From Acinetobacter geminorum (lineage in GTDB: Bacteria > Pseudomonadota > Gammaproteobacteria > Pseudomonadales > Moraxellaceae), in assembly GCF_013009345.1 (NCBI RefSeq), contig NZ_JABELE010000009.1:62001-126000 (forward strand): a stretch of DNA of 64,000 bases. The letters run 5' to 3'. The notes beneath the pieces are model-generated. The model worked only from the letters and a program-made list of their open reading frames with translations. It did no database searches and was not told the origin of the DNA. Below, piece by piece: positions 52,338 to 61,491 of the stretch. The first letter of the stretch is position 1. Each line of letters opens with the position of its first letter. The position numbers and the translations under genes are program-made.

Positions 52338-53243
52338 ATGAATAAGATCAAATGTGCCTTAATCGGTCCGGGAAATATTGGAACAGATTTATTGTATAAA
52401 TTACAGCGTAGTGAAGTGCTAGAACCTGTATGGATGATAGGGATTGATCCTACTTCTGAAGGCTTGGCCCGTGCTGCAAAAATGGGTTTAAAGACTACAT
52501 CTGATGGAGTTGATGGTTTATTACCTCATGTACTTGAAGATGATATCAAAATTGCTTTTGATGCGACTTCAGCGTATGTGCATGCAGAGAATAGCCGTAA
52601 GCTTAATGAGCTTGGCGTGTTAATGATTGATTTAACGCCTGCGGCAATTGGTCCATTTTGTGTGCCGCCAGTGAACTTAGAAGCTCTGCTAGACGCAGGT
52701 GAAGTCCCTAACGTCAATATGGTGACTTGCGGTGGGCAAGCAACTATTCCTATGGTCGCAGCGATTTCAAGAGTACAGACAGTTAACTATGCTGAAATCA
52801 TTGCGACTGTATCAACAAAATCGGTTGGCCCAGGTACTCGTAAGAACATTGATGAATTTACTCGTACTACGGCTGGTGCAATTGAAAAGGTTGGGGGAGC
52901 TAAACAAGGTAAAGCCATCATTATTATTAACCCGGCTGAACCACCATTAATGATGCGCGACACGGTTCATTGTTTAGTTGAAGGAGAGCCTGACCAAGTT
53001 GCAATTACGGAATCAGTCAATACGATGATTCAAGAAGTCCAAAAATATGTTCCGGGCTATCAGTTAGTTAATGGCCCTGTATTTGATGGTAATCGTGTTT
53101 CTATATTTCTTGAAGTAGAAGGCCTAGGCGATTATTTACCGAAATATGCAGGTAATCTTGACATTATGACTGCGGCAGCTGCACGTACTGCAGAAATGTT
53201 TGCAGAACGCGTTTTATCTAACCAAAAAGTAGAAGCTGTTTAA
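52338..53243 (+). CDS. mhpF: Acylating acetaldehyde dehydrogenase
   Basis: MhpF converts acetaldehyde, CoA and NAD to acetyl-CoA. It forms a channelling complex with the aldolase encoded next. The 301-residue protein has the NAD-binding ALIGPGNIGTDLLYKL, IDLTPAAIGPFCVPPVN, the catalytic cysteine in NVNMVTCGGQATIPMV (about residue 130) and VSTKSVGPGTRKNIDEFT. It lies 11 bases after mhpD and 11 bases before mhpE. Confidence 0.94.
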   Translation: MNKIKCALIGPGNIGTDLLYKLQRSEVLEPVWMIGIDPTSEGLARAAKMGLKTTSDGVDGLLPHVLEDDIKIAFDATSAYVHAENSRKLNELGVLMIDLTPAAIGPFCVPPVNLEALLDAGEVPNVNMVTCGGQATIPMVAAISRVQTVNYAEIIATVSTKSVGPGTRKNIDEFTRTTAGAIEKVGGAKQGKAIIIINPAEPPLMMRDTVHCLVEGEPDQVAITESVNTMIQEVQKYVPGYQLVNGPVFDGNRVSIFLEVEGLGDYLPKYAGNLDIMTAAAARTAEMFAERVLSNQKVEAV

Positions 53244-53254
53244 GGAGAAACCGT

Positions 53255-54274
53255 ATGTCTAAGATTATTGTGCATGATATGACGTTACGTGATGGTATGC
53301 ATCCTCAACGCCATCAAACTACAGTTGAGCAAATGATTGCCATTTCAACCGCGTTAGACGAAGCGGGTGTGCCATTAATTGAAGTCACTCATGGTGATGG
53401 ATTGGGGGGAAGTTCTGTTAACTATGGTTTCGCTGCCGCAACAGATGAAGAATATTTGTCTGCCGTTGTGCCACGCATGAAAAATGCCAAAGTGTCAGCG
53501 TTGTTATTGCCTGGCATTGGAACAGTTGATCATTTAAAAATGGCACATGAAATTGGTGTTTCAACCATTCGTGTTGCAACACACTGTACAGAAGCAGATG
53601 TATCTGAACAGCATATTACTGCTGCCCGTAAATTGGGAATGGATACGGTAGGCTTTTTAATGTTAGCTCATATGGCTACACCAGAACATTTGCTACAAGA
53701 AGCAAAAAAGATGGTGTCTTATGGGGCTAACTGTATTTATGTTACAGACTCTGCTGGTTATATGTTGCCTACAGATGTAAGCGATCGGATTGGGTTACTC
53801 CGCCAAGAACTTGATAGCAATATTGAGTTAGGTTTCCATGGTCACCATAACTTGGGTATGGGCGTTGCCAATACTGTTGCTGCGGTTGAAGCTGGTGCAA
53901 TTCGAGTCGACTTGGCGGCAGCTGGTCTAGGAGCAGGAGCAGGCAATACGCCGCTTGAATTATTTATTGCGGTTGCAAATCGTATGCAAATAGAAACAGG
54001 CATAGACTTGTTTAAAGTGCAAGATATTGCAGAAGATCTTGTGATACCAATGATGCTAAATCCAATTCGTGCCGATCGTGATGCAGCAACATTAGGTTAT
54101 GCAGGTGTATATTCTTCTTTCTTGTTGTTTGCAAAACGTGCTGAAGCTAAATATGGTGTTTCTGCACGTGAAATTTTATTAGAGCTTGGTCGCCGTGGTA
54201 CGGTTGGGGGACAGGAGGATATGATTGAAGATCTTGCCTTGACCATGTCAAAAGCGAAAGTAATGAGCGCATAA
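53255..54274 (+). CDS. mhpE: 4-hydroxy-2-oxovalerate aldolase
   Basis: MhpE splits 4-hydroxy-2-oxovalerate into pyruvate and acetaldehyde. It is a DRE-TIM metallolyase of 339 residues with MTLRDGMHPQRHQ at the start, EVTHGDGLGGSSVNYG, YVTDSAGYMLPTDV and the metal-binding HGHHNLGMGVANTVAA. It ends the mhpDFE operon and is followed at once by a terminator. Confidence 0.94.
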   Translation: MSKIIVHDMTLRDGMHPQRHQTTVEQMIAISTALDEAGVPLIEVTHGDGLGGSSVNYGFAAATDEEYLSAVVPRMKNAKVSALLLPGIGTVDHLKMAHEIGVSTIRVATHCTEADVSEQHITAARKLGMDTVGFLMLAHMATPEHLLQEAKKMVSYGANCIYVTDSAGYMLPTDVSDRIGLLRQELDSNIELGFHGHHNLGMGVANTVAAVEAGAIRVDLAAAGLGAGAGNTPLELFIAVANRMQIETGIDLFKVQDIAEDLVIPMMLNPIRADRDAATLGYAGVYSSFLLFAKRAEAKYGVSAREILLELGRRGTVGGQEDMIEDLALTMSKAKVMSA

Positions 54275-54294
54275 GTTTTTTACAAATGAAAAAG

Positions 54295-54318
54295 AGCACT
54301 CCACGAGAGTGCTTTTTT
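54295..54318 (+). terminator. Terminator of mhpDFE
   Basis: AGCACTC (54295-54301) pairs with GAGTGCT (54307-54313), followed by six T residues. The rest of the gap to 54690 is strongly AT-rich and holds no gene. It must contain the promoter of the porin-mhpC unit. Confidence 0.88.
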
Positions 54319-54690
54319 ATATCTAATGATTTGATCTAGATGAAATAACTTGAATATAAGTGTTATTTTCTATAAATGGATGGATATCATTTTTGATTGG
54401 ATGAGTTTCTATTTAAATAAAAAAACGATTAGAAAATTAAAAATAGCAAATTTAAATAAAGATATTTTAATAAAAAATAGATATATAACAAATGTTTATT
54501 CTGGTTTTTAGGTAATGATTAATTGTTTTTAATGATCTGTTAAAAATCCTCATTACTGGAAAAGTAACATTTTTTTAAAGCATTGAGTTTAAAAAGAAAA
54601 GTATCTTAATACTCTAGTCGAATTTTTCATAAAAATAGAGTTGAGCATGATAGGGCTTGTTTTCATGGATTGATTGAAAGGAAGTACGCA

Positions 54691-56001
54691 ATGCGTCGTC
54701 AAACGTTATGGATCGCAATGGCTTGCGCAATAGCAACAATAGGGGCTACTGGCACATATGCAGGCTTTGTTGAAGATAGTCAGGTTCAGCTGAAATTTAA
54801 AAACTTCTATTTAGACCGCCAGTATGATGACACCCCTGCAAAAAACTGGGGTAGTTGGTCACAAGCTGCGACACTGGATGCAAAATCGGGTTATGCAGAG
54901 TTTGGGGCATTAGAACTTGGTGTTGATGTGTTGGCACAGTATGCTGTACGTCTGGATGGTCGTGACCGTAATGCCGATTGGGTTCTGCCGTATAGTGGAA
55001 TTTCTGGTACAGGCATAGGAAAACAAGAGCGTCAGTTTGGAAAAATAGGAGCAACTCTTAAAGCGAAAATCAGCCAAACTGAATTACGAATTGGTGAAAT
55101 TTTACCTGTAACACCAGTAATTCATTTTGACCCATCTCGTCAATTATTGACCACTTATAATGGGGTATGGCTAGAGTCAAAAGATATTAAAAACACCAAA
55201 TTAACGTTAGGTTATTTGGATAGTATCAATGCCCGTTATGAAAATCAGCCAATGGATTTTGGTCTATGGCCTAAAGCATTAAATAATGATGGTAAAACTG
55301 ATGGGATGTATGTTGCAGGCATAGATTACCAATTAAATAAAAACTGGTCTGCAAGTTACTTTTATGGCGATGTGACGAATATCTATCGTCAAAATTACTT
55401 GGGTGTGAACTATAAAAATAATTATGACAAGTTAAAAGTCGATTCACACATACGTTTTTTCGACAATGCAGAGTCGGGAGATGCCTTGTATGGTGATATT
55501 GATAATCAGGCATTGTCTATAGGCTCAACCTTAACTTATGGCTCGCACAGCGTAGGTTTGTCTTATCAGCAAATGTTTGGCGACTATGGTAGTAATCCGA
55601 GTGCAGCAACAGGCGCTCCGTATTTTCCAACACTTGCAGGTTGGGTACCACAGCCTTATTTAGATAACTGGTCAGTTGCGAGTTTTATTCGTAAAGATGA
55701 AAAATCGGTTGGTATAACCTATAGCTACGATTTTAGTGAACTGGGCATTCAAGGATTAAAAACTACTGCAAAATATTGGCATGGCTGGGGTATCGATTCA
55801 GCATATGAATCAAATACATTAACTGGAAACGGCAAAGAGGATGAATTTAACTTTATTCTGAATTATGTAGTGCCAGAAGGGAAGTTAAAAGGCTTGGGAT
55901 TCCAGTGGATGTATATAGATGTCAATTTTGACAATATTGCAGGCCAAAAGAGTGATTTGCAAGAAAATCGTATTGCAACGACATACACCTATAAATTTTA
56001 A
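54691..56001 (+). CDS. OprD-type outer-membrane porin of the phenylpropionate module
   Basis: The 436-residue protein has a signal peptide (cleavage near TYA-GF), then VQLKFKNFYLDRQYDD and GSWSQAATLDAKSG, the OprD-family opening, and ends RIATTYTYKF with a terminal phenylalanine. It is a relative of the porin at 24688-25944. The ATG at 54691 follows AAAGGAAG. It sits between mhpDFE and mhpC, so uptake of phenylpropionate, cinnamate or similar acids is likely. No inner-membrane transporter is seen in this module. Confidence 0.85.
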   Translation: MRRQTLWIAMACAIATIGATGTYAGFVEDSQVQLKFKNFYLDRQYDDTPAKNWGSWSQAATLDAKSGYAEFGALELGVDVLAQYAVRLDGRDRNADWVLPYSGISGTGIGKQERQFGKIGATLKAKISQTELRIGEILPVTPVIHFDPSRQLLTTYNGVWLESKDIKNTKLTLGYLDSINARYENQPMDFGLWPKALNNDGKTDGMYVAGIDYQLNKNWSASYFYGDVTNIYRQNYLGVNYKNNYDKLKVDSHIRFFDNAESGDALYGDIDNQALSIGSTLTYGSHSVGLSYQQMFGDYGSNPSAATGAPYFPTLAGWVPQPYLDNWSVASFIRKDEKSVGITYSYDFSELGIQGLKTTAKYWHGWGIDSAYESNTLTGNGKEDEFNFILNYVVPEGKLKGLGFQWMYIDVNFDNIAGQKSDLQENRIATTYTYKF

Positions 56002-56185
56002 ATACTTTTAAATATTGCTTTAAATAACATTGGTTTATTAATACTTATTTTATATCACCTCATCGTAAACAAGTATCAGTTTAGGTGCTGTGAACAGGTA
56101 ATATAGGTGAGTAAAACATTTGAAATTTGGCGTATTAAATCGGCCTAATCTTGGGTTGGGCTGTACAAATTGTAAGAGGAATAAG

Positions 56186-57046
56186 ATGGGAACAGTACAA
56201 ATCCCCGAATATAAAACAGATCCATTTTTTGGTTTGGAAGACAAATGGATTGAAACTGCAGCAGGCGAGCTCACTCATTATCATGAGCTTGGAGAAGGTA
56301 CTCCAATTTTATTTTTACATGGTTCTGGTACGGGTGTTTCAGCAGCAGCAAACTGGTGGTTGAACTTACCACAAATTGCTGAGCAAGGACGTTGTATCGC
56401 AATTGATTCAATTGGTTATGGCCAAACTGTTGTTGCAGAAGGAACTGTTTATGGTATTCGTGAGTGGGTAGATCATGCAGTCCGTGTATTAGATGCTTTA
56501 GGAATTGAAAAAACTTGGTTGGTTGGTAATTCTTTAGGGGGATGGTTAGCATTCCAGTTTGTATTAGATTATCCAGAGCGTGTACTAGGTATTGTATCAA
56601 TGGGAACGGGTGGTGCTAAGCAGACAGCAGCACTTAAAGCACATGCTAATCCTGAATTAACAGAAGCTGGTATCCGTAAAACTTTAGAAATGTTTGTAGT
56701 GGATAAGTCTTTAGTTACTGATGAATTGGTTAAAGTTCGTTTTGAGGCCGCTAAAAATGACTATGCATCAGATCGATTAATGGAAGTGGTTGGGGCTCGA
56801 GACCGTGACCGATTCGAGTTTCCTCTCGATTTCGATAAAATGAAAAATATTCAGATTCCTGTGTTACTTATTCATGGTGTGCAAGATGTAGTTATTCCTG
56901 TATCACGTACTTGGGATATTTTGAATATTGTACCGAATGCTGATGCTCATATATTTAGTCAATGTGGGCATTGGTCGCAAGTTGAAAAAGCTGATGAGTT
57001 TAACCAGATCATTAAACAATATTTAGCATTGCATGATGTTAAATAA
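56186..57046 (+). CDS. mhpC: Meta-cleavage product hydrolase (MhpC-like)
   Basis: MhpC hydrolyses the C-C bond of the ring-fission product of 2,3-dihydroxyphenylpropionate, giving 2-hydroxypentadienoate and succinate. The ATG at 56186 after GAGGAATAAG gives 286 residues. Features are the oxyanion loop FLHGSGTGVSAAANWW, the serine in VGNSLGGWLAFQ (about residue 114), the aspartate in HGVQDVVIPVSRT and the histidine in SQCGHWSQVEKADEF. The longer frame from 56120 adds residues without family likeness. Confidence 0.88.
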   Translation: MGTVQIPEYKTDPFFGLEDKWIETAAGELTHYHELGEGTPILFLHGSGTGVSAAANWWLNLPQIAEQGRCIAIDSIGYGQTVVAEGTVYGIREWVDHAVRVLDALGIEKTWLVGNSLGGWLAFQFVLDYPERVLGIVSMGTGGAKQTAALKAHANPELTEAGIRKTLEMFVVDKSLVTDELVKVRFEAAKNDYASDRLMEVVGARDRDRFEFPLDFDKMKNIQIPVLLIHGVQDVVIPVSRTWDILNIVPNADAHIFSQCGHWSQVEKADEFNQIIKQYLALHDVK

Positions 57047-57057
57047 AAGATAGAAAG

Positions 57058-57092
57058 AAGAGTAGGAGAACTAACTGATTTCTCCTTCTCTT
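57058..57092. terminator. Hairpin between convergent mhpC and hcaR
   Basis: AAGAGTAGGAGAA (57058-57070) can pair with TTCTCCTTCTCTT (57080-57092) with one mismatch. The flanking T runs are weak. It probably serves as the shared terminator. Confidence 0.5.
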
Positions 57093-57160
57093 AAATTATA
57101 AATTTGTTTTTGTTGAATATTTTTTAAATCATCTTAGACTTTTGTATTAACTTAAGGATT

Positions 57161-58060
57161 TTAAGACCGATTAATATTTAAGTAAAAAACTTTACTCAAT
57201 AAATCGATAAACTCTTTAACACCCGAAGACTCAGCATCTTTTCTATAGCTGACATATAAATCTAAAAAAGGTAGATCAACATCTAAGGGGCGAGTGACAA
57301 TATTATTTAAAGTTAATGGTTCTATATAACTAGGTAAAATGCCACAGCCTAACCCCATTCCTATTGAGTTAATATTAAATAAAATATTATGTGCAGTCTG
57401 AACAATATTAAATTTAATATTGTGTATTTCGGCAAAATTAAGAATTGTATGATGTAAAATTGAAGACTGTTCTGAAGATGGAATAATAAAGTCAATATTG
57501 TTTAAAAGCCTGACGGGTATACGTTCGTATTGTGCAAGTGGGTGATTTCGAGGAAGCAATAGCATTAGCGGTTCACGTAATACGAACTGGCTTTGTATTT
57601 CATCGTTATTTAAGTTATCCCTCATAAATGCAATATCAATGACTCCATTCTTTAATGCCTCCATTTGTTCGGTATTATTCATACTGCGTAATTCAATTTT
57701 GAGGTTTGGATTTTGTACCCGTAAACTTGGAAGAACAGATGGAAAAACTTTCATTTCTACTACTGGAACAAAACCAATCGTCAGTTGTTGTTTTTTAAAT
57801 TTCGAAACTTGACGAGCCATTGCAATCGCTTTATCTGCTTGAGCTAACGTTAAACGCGCTTGCTCAAGAAATACACTTCCTTCTTCGGTGAGTTCGACTT
57901 TACGTTTAGTGCGATGTAGTAATGTAACACCAACCTCATCCTCAAGGTCTTTAATTTGTTGACTTAATGATGGTTGAGCTGTGTAGAGGCGAAGTGCAGC
58001 TTTACTAAAGTTGAGTTCTTCAGCCACCATTACAAAGTAGCGTAAATGACGTAATTCCAT
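57161..58060 (-). CDS. hcaR: LysR-family regulator, HcaR-like
   Basis: This 299-residue LysR protein has MELRHLRYFVMVAEELNFSK, LYTAQPSLSQQIKDLEDEVG and LTIGFVPVVEMKVFPSVLPSLR, which closely follow the layout of E. coli HcaR, the activator of phenylpropionate dioxygenase genes. It is divergent from hcaE across about 264 bases. It should control hcaEFCB-mhpB-hcaD and possibly the two upstream units. The effector is likely phenylpropionate or cinnamate, by analogy only. Confidence 0.78.
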   Translation of the reverse strand: MELRHLRYFVMVAEELNFSKAALRLYTAQPSLSQQIKDLEDEVGVTLLHRTKRKVELTEEGSVFLEQARLTLAQADKAIAMARQVSKFKKQQLTIGFVPVVEMKVFPSVLPSLRVQNPNLKIELRSMNNTEQMEALKNGVIDIAFMRDNLNNDEIQSQFVLREPLMLLLPRNHPLAQYERIPVRLLNNIDFIIPSSEQSSILHHTILNFAEIHNIKFNIVQTAHNILFNINSIGMGLGCGILPSYIEPLTLNNIVTRPLDVDLPFLDLYVSYRKDAESSGVKEFIDLLSKVFYLNINRS

Positions 58061-58151
58061 ATCAGTTGTGATCCCAAAATCCTATTATTAACGTTGGATA
58101 GTTAATAAAATATGCTAAATGCTTGAAAACCATAAATCCGTTTATAAAACC

Positions 58152-58199
58152 ACTGATCAGTATCAGTCGAACTTAATTTTAATATTTAAAATCTATAAT
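58152..58199 (+). promoter_or_regulatory. Candidate hcaE promoter and operator region
   Basis: ACTGATCAGT at 58152-58161 is a perfect 10-base palindrome. TATAAT at 58194-58199 is a perfect -10 box, with no good -35 box in front, as expected for a LysR-activated promoter. The transcript leader would be about 120 bases. Assignment to HcaR is inference. Confidence 0.4.
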
Positions 58200-58324
58200 G
58201 AATAATTCATAAAAAGTCTAATTTGAAACAAATAAAATATTTCACTTAAAACAGTTAAAAAATCATTATCCATTCAAATTGAATTTTATGTTGTGCGTTT
58301 TTGGCGGCAGCAGGAGTGCTTCTC

Positions 58325-59728
58325 ATGAATGGAAAAATTGAAGTGTGTGAAATCGATGCTTTAGTCGATGCACAAAATGGACGTATCTCGCCAACTATCT
58401 ATACAGATCCACAATTATACGAACTAGAGTTAGAGCGTGTTTTTGGACGTTGTTGGTTATTTCTTTGTCACGAAAGCCAGATTCCAAAATCAGGCGACTT
58501 TTTCAATACGTATATGGGTGAGGACCCAATTATTGTTACGCGTCAAAAAGACGGTTCTATTAAAGCATTATTAAATCAATGTCGTCACCGTTCTATGCGG
58601 GTTAGCTATGCTGACTGTGGTAATACGCGTGCGTTTACCTGCCCATATCATGGCTGGTCCTATGGCATTGACGGTTCTCTTAAAGATATTCCATTGGAAG
58701 GTGTTGCCTTCCCACATGGTGCTTGTAAAGAACAATGGGGATTGCAAGAGGTTCCTCGTGTTGCAAGCTATAAAGGTTTGGTCTTTGGTTGTTGGGCAGA
58801 TGACACACCCGAATTACTCGACTATATGGGTGATATTGCTTGGTATCTCGATGCAATGATTGACCGCCGTGAAGGTGGTTCGGAAGTCATTGGTGGCATT
58901 CATAAATGGGAAATTAACTGTAACTGGAAATTTGCAGCAGAACAGTTTGCTTCTGATCAATACCACGCGCCGTACTCGCATGCCTCTGCAGTACAAGTTT
59001 TAGGTGGTAAACCAAATGATGATGCTTCTAAAGCATTAGGTACAGCACAAACGGCACGTCCAGTTTGGGAAACAGCAGAAAGCTGTGTGCAATATGGTCA
59101 ACGTGGCCATGGTTCAGGTTTCTTTCTGACCGAAAAACCAGATGCCAATTTCTGGGTTGATGGTCAAGTAGCAGATTACTTCCGCGAAACCTATGAAGAA
59201 ACCAAAGAGCGTTTGGGTGATACTCGTGCTTTGCGTTTGGCAGGACATAACACCATGTTCCCAACTTTGTCTTGGCTGAATGGTATGACGACGATGCGTA
59301 TTTGGCATCCACGTGGACCAGATAAAACTGAAGTTTGGGCTTTCTGTATCACGGATAAAGTAGCACCGCAGCACATCAAAGAAGCGATGGAGTTGAATGC
59401 TTGTCGAGCATTTGGCCCAGCTGGTTTTGCTGAAGCAGACGATGGTGAAAACTGGATTGAGATCCAGAAAGTGTTACGTGGTTATAAAGCGCGAAAAAGC
59501 AAACTCATTATGGAAATGGGTCTTGGCAATGAAAAATACCGTGAAGATGGTATTCCAGGTATTACTAACCATGTTTTCTCTGAAACTGCTGCACGTGGCA
59601 TGTATCGTCATTGGGCAAACCTGTTGATGCATGAAAAATGGGAAGACGTACAACGGGCAGATGAGGCTTATGAGCAAGAGCTTTTGAAAAAAGCGGCTAA
59701 AAAGGATGAGAAGGAGCTTGTGAAATGA
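58325..59728 (+). CDS. hcaE: Rieske dioxygenase large subunit (HcaE-like, phenylpropionate/cinnamate type)
   Basis: This is the alpha subunit of a three-component ring-hydroxylating dioxygenase. The ATG at 58325, after GGAG, gives 467 residues. A TTG at 58301 is in frame but less likely. The Rieske cluster ligands are in NQCRHRSMRVSYADC and FTCPYHGWSYGI, and the mononuclear iron site in FASDQYHAPYSHAS. The downstream set of separate ferredoxin, reductase, diol dehydrogenase and MhpB-type extradiol enzyme matches the hca pathway. Substrate could also be another monocyclic aromatic with an acid side chain. Confidence 0.85.
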   Translation: MNGKIEVCEIDALVDAQNGRISPTIYTDPQLYELELERVFGRCWLFLCHESQIPKSGDFFNTYMGEDPIIVTRQKDGSIKALLNQCRHRSMRVSYADCGNTRAFTCPYHGWSYGIDGSLKDIPLEGVAFPHGACKEQWGLQEVPRVASYKGLVFGCWADDTPELLDYMGDIAWYLDAMIDRREGGSEVIGGIHKWEINCNWKFAAEQFASDQYHAPYSHASAVQVLGGKPNDDASKALGTAQTARPVWETAESCVQYGQRGHGSGFFLTEKPDANFWVDGQVADYFRETYEETKERLGDTRALRLAGHNTMFPTLSWLNGMTTMRIWHPRGPDKTEVWAFCITDKVAPQHIKEAMELNACRAFGPAGFAEADDGENWIEIQKVLRGYKARKSKLIMEMGLGNEKYREDGIPGITNHVFSETAARGMYRHWANLLMHEKWEDVQRADEAYEQELLKKAAKKDEKELVK

Positions 59729-60285
59729 ACCAGATCATTGACTCATTAAAACCACAGCCAATATGGCGTTCTATTGGATTGGAACTTCACCACGACATTA
59801 GTCAGTTTCTGTATGCAGAAGCACAATTGTTAGATGATTGGAAGTTTCGAGATTGGTTGGATATTTTAAGCGAAGACATTTTATATACGCTCAAAACGAC
59901 GACAAATGCGCAAACACGTGATCGTCGTAAATGTATTGCCCCACCATCAACATGGATTTATCACGACGACAAATTTGTACTAGAGCGTCGCGTAGCAAAA
60001 TTAGAAACAGGGATGTCGTGGTCCGAAGAACCACCATCACGTACTCGTCACTTGATTACTAATATTCGGGTCGAAGCAACTGCGCAAGCAAATGAATATC
60101 AAGTTTTTAGTAATTATTTGCTTTATCGCTCGCAAAAAGAAAAAGACGTATTGACCTATGTTGGTAAACGAGTTGATCTGATTCGAAAAGATGATAGCAG
60201 TAGTTTAGGTTGGAAAATTGCTAAACGCGATATCACCCTCGATCAAGCGACTTTGATTTCTCACAATATTACGGTGTTTTTCTAA
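59725..60285 (+). CDS. hcaF: Ring-hydroxylating dioxygenase small subunit (HcaF-like)
   Basis: This is the beta subunit of 186 residues, with EAQLLDDWKFRDWLDILSED and TRHLITNIRVEATAQANEYQ, the usual NTF2-like fold pattern. Its ATG overlaps the stop of the large subunit (ATGA) and its stop shares one base with the next ATG, so the genes are tightly coupled. Confidence 0.87.
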   Translation: MNQIIDSLKPQPIWRSIGLELHHDISQFLYAEAQLLDDWKFRDWLDILSEDILYTLKTTTNAQTRDRRKCIAPPSTWIYHDDKFVLERRVAKLETGMSWSEEPPSRTRHLITNIRVEATAQANEYQVFSNYLLYRSQKEKDVLTYVGKRVDLIRKDDSSSLGWKIAKRDITLDQATLISHNITVFF

Positions 60286-60611
60286 TGAATAAGATTTTCG
60301 TTTGTCAGATTGATGAGTTGGATGAAGGCGAAGCGCTGAAAGTAGATTGTAATGTAGGTGATATTGCTGCACTCGCTGTATTTAATTTCAATGGTGAATT
60401 TTTTGCCATGAATGATAAATGCAGTCATGGTAATGCTTCTATGTCAGAAGGCTACCTAGAGGATGATGGCACGGTTGAATGTCCACTTCATGCATCACGT
60501 TTTTGTTTGAAAACTGGCGTACCACAATGTGTACCAGCAACTGATCCAATTCAGACATTTCCAGTGGTAATTGAAGACGGCGCACTTTATGTTGAAATTA
60601 TTGGAGCGTAA
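60285..60611 (+). CDS. hcaC: Rieske ferredoxin (HcaC-like)
   Basis: This is the ferredoxin component, 108 residues, passing electrons from HcaD to HcaEF. Rieske ligands are in NDKCSHGNASMSEG and VECPLHASRFCLKTG (Cys-x-His and Cys-x2-His, about residues 43-66). The gene begins on the last base of hcaF and ends on the first base of hcaB (TAATG junctions). Confidence 0.9.
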   Translation: MNKIFVCQIDELDEGEALKVDCNVGDIAALAVFNFNGEFFAMNDKCSHGNASMSEGYLEDDGTVECPLHASRFCLKTGVPQCVPATDPIQTFPVVIEDGALYVEIIGA

Positions 60612-61429
60612 TGATGGGCTGGCTAGAGGATGAAGTTGCACTAATTACTGGTGGTGGTTCGGGACTAGGGCTTGCGTTGGTTGAGCGCTTTTTGCAAGAG
60701 GGTGCGCATGTTGGTGTGTTGCAACGGTCTCAATCAAAAATAGATGAATTGATTGCACGCTATGGTGACAAAATTGTGGCGATTAATGGAGATGTGGCGA
60801 GTTTTCAGGATAACGTTCGTGCTGTGCAGGCTACAGTAGAACGTTTTGGAAAACTGGACTGTTTTATTGGTAACGCTGGTATTTGGGATCATTATGCCGA
60901 CATCGTTAACATGAGTGGCGAACAGTTAGATAAAGCCTTTGATGAAATCATGAGTATTAATACTAAAGGCTATTTGTTAGGTGCCAAAGCTGCTTTAGAC
61001 GAGCTACTTAAAACCGAAGGTTCGATGATTTTTACCTTATCTAACTCGGCTTTTTATTCATCTGGTGGTGGGCCAATTTATACTGCCTCAAAACATGCTG
61101 GTGTAGGTTTAGTGCGTGAACTTGCTTATGAATTAGCACCTAAAATCCGCGTGAATGCGGTTTCTCCCTCTGGTATGAATGTCAATGTAAAGGGCGCTGC
61201 TTCGCTTGGGCAAGAAAATCTAGGACTCCTTGATGCACGCGATCCCCAAAAAATTGGGCAAGGCATGCCACTGAAATTTTTACCAGAACCTGAAGATATG
61301 ACGGGCTCTTATGTATTACTCGCATCTCGTCAAAATAACCGGCCATTATCGGGTGTTTTCATTAACGCTGACTGTGGTTTGGGCATTCGTGGCTTACGCC
61401 AAGCGAATGCTGGCTTTTTTGATGCTTAA
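60611..61429 (+). CDS. hcaB: cis-Dihydrodiol dehydrogenase (HcaB-like SDR)
   Basis: HcaB oxidises the cis-dihydrodiol made by HcaEF to the catechol-type 2,3-diol. The 272-residue SDR has ITGGGSGLGLALVERFL, GNAGIWDHYADIV, the serine in LSNSAFYSSGG and YTASKHAGVGL (Tyr and Lys, about residues 156-160). Two tandem ATG codons (60611 and 60614) could start it. A 10-bp hairpin follows at 61453-61478. Confidence 0.88.
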   Translation: MMGWLEDEVALITGGGSGLGLALVERFLQEGAHVGVLQRSQSKIDELIARYGDKIVAINGDVASFQDNVRAVQATVERFGKLDCFIGNAGIWDHYADIVNMSGEQLDKAFDEIMSINTKGYLLGAKAALDELLKTEGSMIFTLSNSAFYSSGGGPIYTASKHAGVGLVRELAYELAPKIRVNAVSPSGMNVNVKGAASLGQENLGLLDARDPQKIGQGMPLKFLPEPEDMTGSYVLLASRQNNRPLSGVFINADCGLGIRGLRQANAGFFDA

Positions 61430-61452
61430 TTTTAATCCGATATTAATGGACT

Positions 61453-61478
61453 AATAAGACAGCTAAAACTGTCTTATT
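61453..61478 (+). repeat. Hairpin between hcaB and mhpB
   Basis: AATAAGACAG (61453-61462) and CTGTCTTATT (61469-61478) form a perfect 10-bp stem with a 6-base loop, directly in front of the GGAG ribosome-binding site of mhpB (61481-61484). It may act as an attenuator or processing site that separates the dioxygenase genes from mhpB and hcaD. Confidence 0.5.
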
Positions 61479-61491
61479 TCGGAGCTAAATC

